DNA of 64,000 bases from Chitinophagales bacterium (GTDB lineage: Bacteria > Bacteroidota > Bacteroidia > Chitinophagales > Chitinophagaceae): positions 124,001 to 188,000 of the forward strand of contig JAFLBK010000005.1 of assembly GCA_017303335.1 (NCBI GenBank), in the 5' to 3' direction. Below are positions 59,394-64,000 of the stretch, one piece after another. The stretch's first letter is position 1, and each line of letters opens with the position of its first letter. The position numbers and the translations under genes were made by a program. The notes under the pieces are model-generated. The model did not search any database. It worked only from the letters and a program-made list of their open reading frames with translations, and was not told the origin of the DNA.

Positions 59394-62261
59394 ATGGCGA
59401 AAGGAAAGAAGGCTTCACCCGAAGAAGTAATCTCCAACGATTTTATTGAAGTATTCGGCGCCCGGGAGCATAACCTGAAAGGGATCGACATACGCATACC
59501 CAAGAACCAGCTGGTGGTGTTCACCGGCGTGAGCGGGAGCGGAAAATCCTCGCTGGCTTTTGATACCCTCTACAACGAGGGCCAGCGGCGCTACATGGAA
59601 AGTTTCAGCGCCTATGCACGGCAGTTCGTGGGTGATATGGAACGGCCCGATGTAGACAAAATCACCGGGCTTTCTCCCGTCATCTCCATCGAACAAAAAA
59701 CAACGAACAAGAATCCACGCAGTACGGTAGGTACGGTTACGGAGATCTACGATTTCCTTCGGCTGCTCTTTGCCCGCATCGGCGAAGCATACAGTTATAA
59801 CACCGGGAAGAAGATGGTGAAGTTCTCCGAAGAGGAGATCGTATCCAATATCTTCGAAAAATTCGACGGGAAAAAGATCAGCCTGCTGGCGCCGGTGGTA
59901 CGGGGCCGCAAAGGTCATTACCGGGAATTATTCGAAGACCTTCGCAAAAAAGGATACCTCAAAGTGCGGGTGGATGGCGAAGTGATGGACCTGAAACCGC
60001 GGATGCAGGTAGACCGGTACAAGATCCACGATATTGAACTGGTGGTCGACCGCCTGGCGGTAACCGATGATATGCGGGTGCGGTTGAGCCAGAGTGTTCA
60101 GAAGACCTTGCAGCTGGGTAAAGACCTCATGTTCCTGCTCATCAACGACGACAACAAAACAGCGCAATACAGCAAGCAACTGATGTGTGAAGATACCGGC
60201 ATCAGCTACGAAGAACCTTCGCCGAACGCTTTTTCATTCAACAGCCCCTACGGCGCCTGCCCGGTTTGTAAGGGATTGGGCAATGTGTACACCATCGATA
60301 TGGAAACCGTGATCCCGGATTATTCGAAATCCGTAAGGGAAGGGGGTATTGTGCCGCTGGGAGAGGAGCGGGATGCCAGTGTATTCCAGCAGGTGGTGGC
60401 GTTCGCTAAAAAATACAAGATCAGCCTCGACAAGCCGCTCAGTGCCGTTCCGAAGAATCAGCTCGACCTCTTGCTCTATGGCGACAAAGAGATCAGCGCT
60501 TCCCTCGAACTCGATATGAGCGATGAAAGCGTTCCGGATGCCTATACCGGCAGTTACGAGGGGATCATCCCCATGCTCAAACGCTGGTTCTCTTCTTCGC
60601 ACAGCACGGATGTATTGCGGGAGTGGGTGGAAAAATACATGGTGCTGGCCACCTGCGGCAGCTGTAACGGCGCACGCCTGAAAAAGGAGAGCCTTTGGTT
60701 CAAGGTGGACGAACGGAATATTGCCGAGCTGAGCAATCTCAACCTCGATAACCTGGCCGCCTGGTTCGATGGCATCGAACTGCGGCTTGATAAGAAACAG
60801 AATACCATCGCCAAGGATGTGCTCAAGGAGATCCGGGAGCGGTTGCAGTTTTTGCTGGATGTGGGATTGACCTACCTGTCGCTCAACCGCCCCACACGAA
60901 CGCTGAGTGGAGGTGAATCGCAGCGCATCCGGCTGGCGACGCAGATCGGTTCGCAGCTGCAGGGCATCACCTATATCCTCGATGAGCCAAGTATCGGCCT
61001 GCATCAGCGGGATAACCAGCGGTTGATAACAGCGCTGAAAAACCTCCGTGATATCGGTAACAGCGTACTGGTGGTGGAACACGATAAAGACATCATGCTG
61101 GCATCCGACTACCTCGTCGATATCGGCCCGAAGGCCGGTAAACACGGCGGCGAGATCGTGGCAAAGGGAACCCCGAAAGAGATCCTGCATTCCGGTTCGG
61201 AAACGGCGCAATACCTGCTGGGAAAGAAAAGTATCGAAGTACCGGAGGAACGGCGAAAAGGAAATGGAAAGTTCATCGAACTGAAAGGCGTGGAAGGCAA
61301 CAACCTGCGCAAGGTGGATGTGTCATTCCCGCTGGGTAAACTCATCCTTGTTACGGGCGTGAGCGGAAGCGGGAAGTCGACCCTTATCAATGAAACGCTG
61401 TACCCCTTGCTGAGTAAATACTGCTATGGTTCAAAAGCGAACCCGATGCCGTATAAATCGATCAGGGGGCTCGATCATATCGATAAGGTGATCGAGATCG
61501 ACCAGAGCCCGATCGGCCGAACACCCCGCAGTAATCCGGCTACCTATTGCGGATTCTTTACCGATATCCGGACTCTTTTTGCATCTGTTCCGGAAGCGAA
61601 GATCCGGGGATACAATGCCGGGCGTTTCTCCTTCAATGTGAAAAGCGGCCGTTGTGATGTATGCGAAGGCGGGGGTATGCGGGTGATTGAAATGAACTTT
61701 TTGCCCGACGTGTACGTGCATTGCGAAAAATGCAACGGCAGGCGTTACAACCGCGAAACCTTGGAGATCCGCTACAAAGGCAAATCGATCAGCGATGTGC
61801 TTGATATGACCGTGGATGAAGCGGTGGAATTCTTTCAGCCTGTTCCGTATATCTACCGGAAAATAAAAGTGCTGCAGGATGTGGGGTTGGGCTATATCAC
61901 CCTGGGGCAAAGCGCTGTAACCCTGAGCGGGGGCGAGGCCCAGCGGGTGAAATTATCCACCGAACTCGGGAAAAAAGATACGGGCAAAACATTTTATATA
62001 CTCGACGAGCCCACCACAGGCCTCCATTTCCAGGATATCCAGCACCTGCTGGACGTGATCAACAAACTGGTCGACCGGGGAAATACCGTGCTGGTGATCG
62101 AGCACAATATGGATGTGATCAAAGTGGCCGATCATATTATCGACATCGGGCCGGAAGGGGGCGATGGAGGCGGGCAGGTGCTCTTTGAAGGAACGCCCGA
62201 GCAACTGGTGAAGGTCAAGGAAAGCTTTACGGGTAAATACCTGGGGCCCGAACTGAAATGA
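59394..62261 (+). CDS. uvrA: UvrA, excinuclease ABC subunit A (canonical copy)
   Basis: A 955-residue UvrA with two ABC modules: Walker A GVSGSGKSS at residues 45-53 and GVSGSGKST near residue 654, and signatures LSGGESQRIRLATQIGSQL and LSGGEAQRVKLSTELG. Zinc sites are CPVCKGLG, CGSCNGARL and CDVCEGGG...CEKCNGRRYN. The block IDQSPIGRTPRSNPATY and the adjacent FNVKSGRCDVC are as in E. coli UvrA, so this is the likely housekeeping protein that scans DNA for damage with UvrB. The other full-length paralog lies at 1628-4423. A terminator follows directly. Confidence 0.96.
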   Translation: MAKGKKASPEEVISNDFIEVFGAREHNLKGIDIRIPKNQLVVFTGVSGSGKSSLAFDTLYNEGQRRYMESFSAYARQFVGDMERPDVDKITGLSPVISIEQKTTNKNPRSTVGTVTEIYDFLRLLFARIGEAYSYNTGKKMVKFSEEEIVSNIFEKFDGKKISLLAPVVRGRKGHYRELFEDLRKKGYLKVRVDGEVMDLKPRMQVDRYKIHDIELVVDRLAVTDDMRVRLSQSVQKTLQLGKDLMFLLINDDNKTAQYSKQLMCEDTGISYEEPSPNAFSFNSPYGACPVCKGLGNVYTIDMETVIPDYSKSVREGGIVPLGEERDASVFQQVVAFAKKYKISLDKPLSAVPKNQLDLLLYGDKEISASLELDMSDESVPDAYTGSYEGIIPMLKRWFSSSHSTDVLREWVEKYMVLATCGSCNGARLKKESLWFKVDERNIAELSNLNLDNLAAWFDGIELRLDKKQNTIAKDVLKEIRERLQFLLDVGLTYLSLNRPTRTLSGGESQRIRLATQIGSQLQGITYILDEPSIGLHQRDNQRLITALKNLRDIGNSVLVVEHDKDIMLASDYLVDIGPKAGKHGGEIVAKGTPKEILHSGSETAQYLLGKKSIEVPEERRKGNGKFIELKGVEGNNLRKVDVSFPLGKLILVTGVSGSGKSTLINETLYPLLSKYCYGSKANPMPYKSIRGLDHIDKVIEIDQSPIGRTPRSNPATYCGFFTDIRTLFASVPEAKIRGYNAGRFSFNVKSGRCDVCEGGGMRVIEMNFLPDVYVHCEKCNGRRYNRETLEIRYKGKSISDVLDMTVDEAVEFFQPVPYIYRKIKVLQDVGLGYITLGQSAVTLSGGEAQRVKLSTELGKKDTGKTFYILDEPTTGLHFQDIQHLLDVINKLVDRGNTVLVIEHNMDVIKVADHIIDIGPEGGDGGGQVLFEGTPEQLVKVKESFTGKYLGPELK

Positions 62262-62296
62262 AAAAATCCATGTCTCATAACCATGGATTTTTTTTA
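62261..62296 (+). terminator. Intrinsic terminator of uvrA
   Basis: Stem AAAATCCATG/CATGGATTTT (62263-62272 and 62282-62291) with a T run, starting at the uvrA stop codon. Confidence 0.88.
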
Positions 62297-62448
62297 GATG
62301 GGTTTTAAAAGTAGTGTAACGGATGTCAATGAAGTGATTGAATAAAAGATTGTGGTTTCAGGGGTAAACTTCGGATATTAAAATATCCATAGCTATCCTT
62401 GGGGGTCTGCTTCTATTGGATCACGGTACACCTACAGCGTTTATATTG

Positions 62449-62541
62449 CTACCTGAATAATTGGATGGCCAGCAACACACAGGTGGTGAATATAACCACC
62501 GCTTTGTATGTTCTTGGGTTCATTTCGAAATTATCGCTCAT
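62449..62541 (-). CDS. Possible 30-residue single-pass membrane peptide
   Basis: A short frame from ATG 62541 encodes MSDNFEMNPRTYKAVVIFTT followed by CVLLAIQLFR and a TAG stop. The polar N-terminus, an Arg/Lys-flanked hydrophobic segment of about 15 residues and a final Arg suit a small inner-membrane peptide. It lies 27 bp after the end of the outer-membrane protein gene on the same strand and could be in its transcript. The evidence is only the shape of the frame and its position; a chance frame cannot be excluded. Confidence 0.35.
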   Translation of the reverse strand: MSDNFEMNPRTYKAVVIFTTCVLLAIQLFR

Positions 62542-62568
62542 AGTAATATTGGATTTTCTTTCTTCTGA

Positions 62569-63564
62569 TTAATAAACCGACGGACAGCGTGTCTGGCGGG
62601 CAGCCCGCTTCGCAAAAGCGCTTTCATAGATCGGGCCGAGCCGGATACCGGCTTTCATCACCAGCGAAAAATACGTGTCGTAATCCTTCAGGTCACCGCG
62701 TTGAGAACCTGCGGGATACCTGGTCATACCCGGCCAGATGATGCCTTTAGCTTTATCGGATAACCGGTAGGCCAGGTTCGCTTCCTGGGGTGTCAGGTAT
62801 TTATTGTAATAATTCACATCGATATAACGCTGACTTACGTCGTCGATATAATCGGTAAATGTTTTACGGTACAGGAATTCGAGACTTACGTTGATCCGGT
62901 CCGACATAAAGAATTTAAGACCGCCGCCGAACGGTATGTTCATCTGCGTAAGCTTATACGGCTTGCTGGCGGGATATTCCGGCATGCCCTGTCCTTCTAG
63001 ACGAAGCGGGTGCAGGTAGTACCAGGTTTTATTGCCGGCGGCATCGGTGAGTGAACCCTGCGGGTTGAAATGGAATACACCCACACCACCCATTACATAC
63101 GGTCTTAAGCGTGGCTCGTATTCGGAGTTACGGCTGAAGAGCATGGTAGGGAATAATTCGATCGCCAGGTAGCCTTCGAGGATCGTAGTCTTAAAATCGA
63201 GGTTACGCTGTTTGCGCCAGAGTTCGTCGATGCCGGTTGTATTGATGATGGCATCATCGCCTTCGAGGTATGTGTAGTCGCCGGCGAGGCGGATACCGAT
63301 CCAGTTCTTGGGATACATGGTCACGAACGCACCTTTCATAAACTTGGTGAATTCGAAGTTGATATCTTTCAGGTTATTGGTACCCTTACCGGAATTACCA
63401 CCGAGGTCGCCCATGAAAAAGCTGGGGCCGAAGTTGAAACCAACTTCCCACTTAACTTTTTCACCGAAAAGAAGGGCCTGGGCGCGGGAAGAAGAATGGA
63501 GGAACAAGCAGAAAAGCAGAACGACGAGGCTCTTTCCCACAAGCTTGTGTAAATTTGGTTTCAT
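62569..63564 (-). CDS. Outer-membrane beta-barrel protein (DUF6089-like)
   Basis: A 331-residue protein with signal peptide MKPNLHKLVGKSLVVLLFCL (cleavage near SSRAQ). The mature protein begins VKWEVGFNFGPSFFMGDLGG and continues as antiparallel amphipathic strands: IGIRLAGDYTYLEGDD, RPYVMGGVGVFHFNPQGS, MNIPFGGGLKFFMSDRINVS and LEFLYRKTFTDYIDDVSQRY. The GGVGVFHFNP block is typical of the Bacteroidota DUF6089 group. It lacks a terminal Phe strand: it ends RLGPIYESAFAKRAARQTR and a short basic tail. Its function is unknown. Confidence 0.7.
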   Translation of the reverse strand: MKPNLHKLVGKSLVVLLFCLFLHSSSRAQALLFGEKVKWEVGFNFGPSFFMGDLGGNSGKGTNNLKDINFEFTKFMKGAFVTMYPKNWIGIRLAGDYTYLEGDDAIINTTGIDELWRKQRNLDFKTTILEGYLAIELFPTMLFSRNSEYEPRLRPYVMGGVGVFHFNPQGSLTDAAGNKTWYYLHPLRLEGQGMPEYPASKPYKLTQMNIPFGGGLKFFMSDRINVSLEFLYRKTFTDYIDDVSQRYIDVNYYNKYLTPQEANLAYRLSDKAKGIIWPGMTRYPAGSQRGDLKDYDTYFSLVMKAGIRLGPIYESAFAKRAARQTRCPSVY

Positions 63565-63706
63565 TAGAAATCAGATTTAGTCTTTCGACAGGTAAATGGA
63601 TTATTTGCTGGATTAAACTGACATCCTGCCTTTTGGAGCAGGCGAAAATCTAAAACCACTGTTTGTAAACGGGAATTATAGTCCCTTATTGCCCCGGGAG
63701 GGGAAT

Positions 63707-64000
63707 TTATTTGCTGAAGATCATCTCGATGTGCGGTATCCCGTCTTCCAGGTATTGAAATCCCGCGTCGCGGAATCCCAGCGACCGGTAGAATTGGTTC
63801 AGGTACAATTGAGCGCCAATACGGATCTCGGAGCAATGGAAGAGGCGCAGCGTATGTACGATACTTTCCTGCATCAGTTGGCGGCCCGCCCCGGTACCCC
63901 GGTAAGCGGGCGAAGTTACCACCCGGCCAATGCTTGCTTCGGCATACGAAATTCCGGGGGGAAGCAACCGGGTATATGCAACCAGTTTTCCGTCATTCCA
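63707..64000 (-). CDS. GNAT acetyltransferase (ElaA-like), 5' part beyond the window
   Basis: The 97 visible residues form the C-terminal half of a GNAT N-acetyltransferase. Strand DGKLVAYTRLLPPG is followed by IGRVVTSPAYRGTGAGRQLM, the acetyl-CoA pyrophosphate-binding loop (R-G-x-G-x-G/A), then IRIGAQLYLNQFYRSLGFRD and DGIPHIEMIF. The pattern YxEDGIPHxxM is typical of the ElaA branch. The reading frame stays open to the window edge, so the start is outside. The substrate is unknown. Confidence 0.85.
   Translation of the reverse strand, partial: WNDGKLVAYTRLLPPGISYAEASIGRVVTSPAYRGTGAGRQLMQESIVHTLRLFHCSEIRIGAQLYLNQFYRSLGFRDAGFQYLEDGIPHIEMIFSK

Noticed and set aside
60234..61211. 325-residue minus-strand frame
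   Set aside because: It is antisense to conserved uvrA motifs; His/Gln-rich shadow composition.

Overview
The window looks like a chromosomal segment of a Bacteroidota bacterium, most likely from the Chitinophagaceae. Four things point there: type IX secretion (T9SS) C-terminal sorting domains, promoter elements of the form TTG-N20-TAnnTTTG instead of sigma-70 boxes, absence of Shine-Dalgarno sequences, and typical families (DUF4293, DUF3127, Bacteroidota DsbD and ECF sigma factors). GC content is near 50%. I see no phage, transposase, CRISPR array or rRNA operon.

0-4.4 kb: the end of a DsbD-like thiol:disulfide protein, a convergent ECF sigma factor and a divergent uvrA paralog. 4.8-26.3 kb is a surface-protein island. 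Two T9SS cargo proteins are on the plus strand, one built of autotransporter-type beta-strand repeats. On the minus strand are three giant secreted proteins made of 16-17-residue NTAxG repeats, with a T9SS protein and two small Pro/Ala-rich secreted proteins between them. A DUF4293 membrane protein lies between the two sets.

26.4-41.2 kb is mostly housekeeping: glyA, a sugar nucleotidyltransferase, a nitronate monooxygenase-like enzyme, a Wza/Wzz-type polysaccharide export pair, a minus-strand operon (DUF3127, FAD oxidoreductase, Na+-efflux-like ABC transporter), a 5'-nucleotidase split into two overlapping genes, and dnaA.

41.3-42.4 kb holds tRNA-Ser(GCT) and tRNA-Pro(TGG). Each is followed by tandem degenerate copies of its own 3' end in which the T-arm region carries a strong CCGCC/GGCGG palindrome. 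This is among the most unusual structures in the window.

42.5-52.4 kb is an apparently complete reductive pyrimidine catabolism operon: methylmalonate-semialdehyde dehydrogenase, beta-alanine-type aminotransferase, NCS1 permease, dihydropyrimidinase, beta-ureidopropionase and dihydropyrimidine dehydrogenase PreT/PreA. It would import uracil or thymine and convert it to acetyl-CoA or propionyl-CoA. A four-helix-bundle (S23/IVP-like) gene flanked by inverted repeats sits between preT and preA. Related short hairpins fill four other gaps of the operon, which suggests a small mobile element and its gene-less derivatives.

52.6-64 kb: an outer-membrane barrel paired with a vanadium-haloperoxidase-type lipoprotein, a CBS protein, a methionine operon (trans-sulfuration enzyme and homoserine dehydrogenase) behind a clear SAM-I riboswitch and terminator, an unknown 182-residue protein, canonical uvrA, an outer-membrane barrel protein and the end of a GNAT acetyltransferase.
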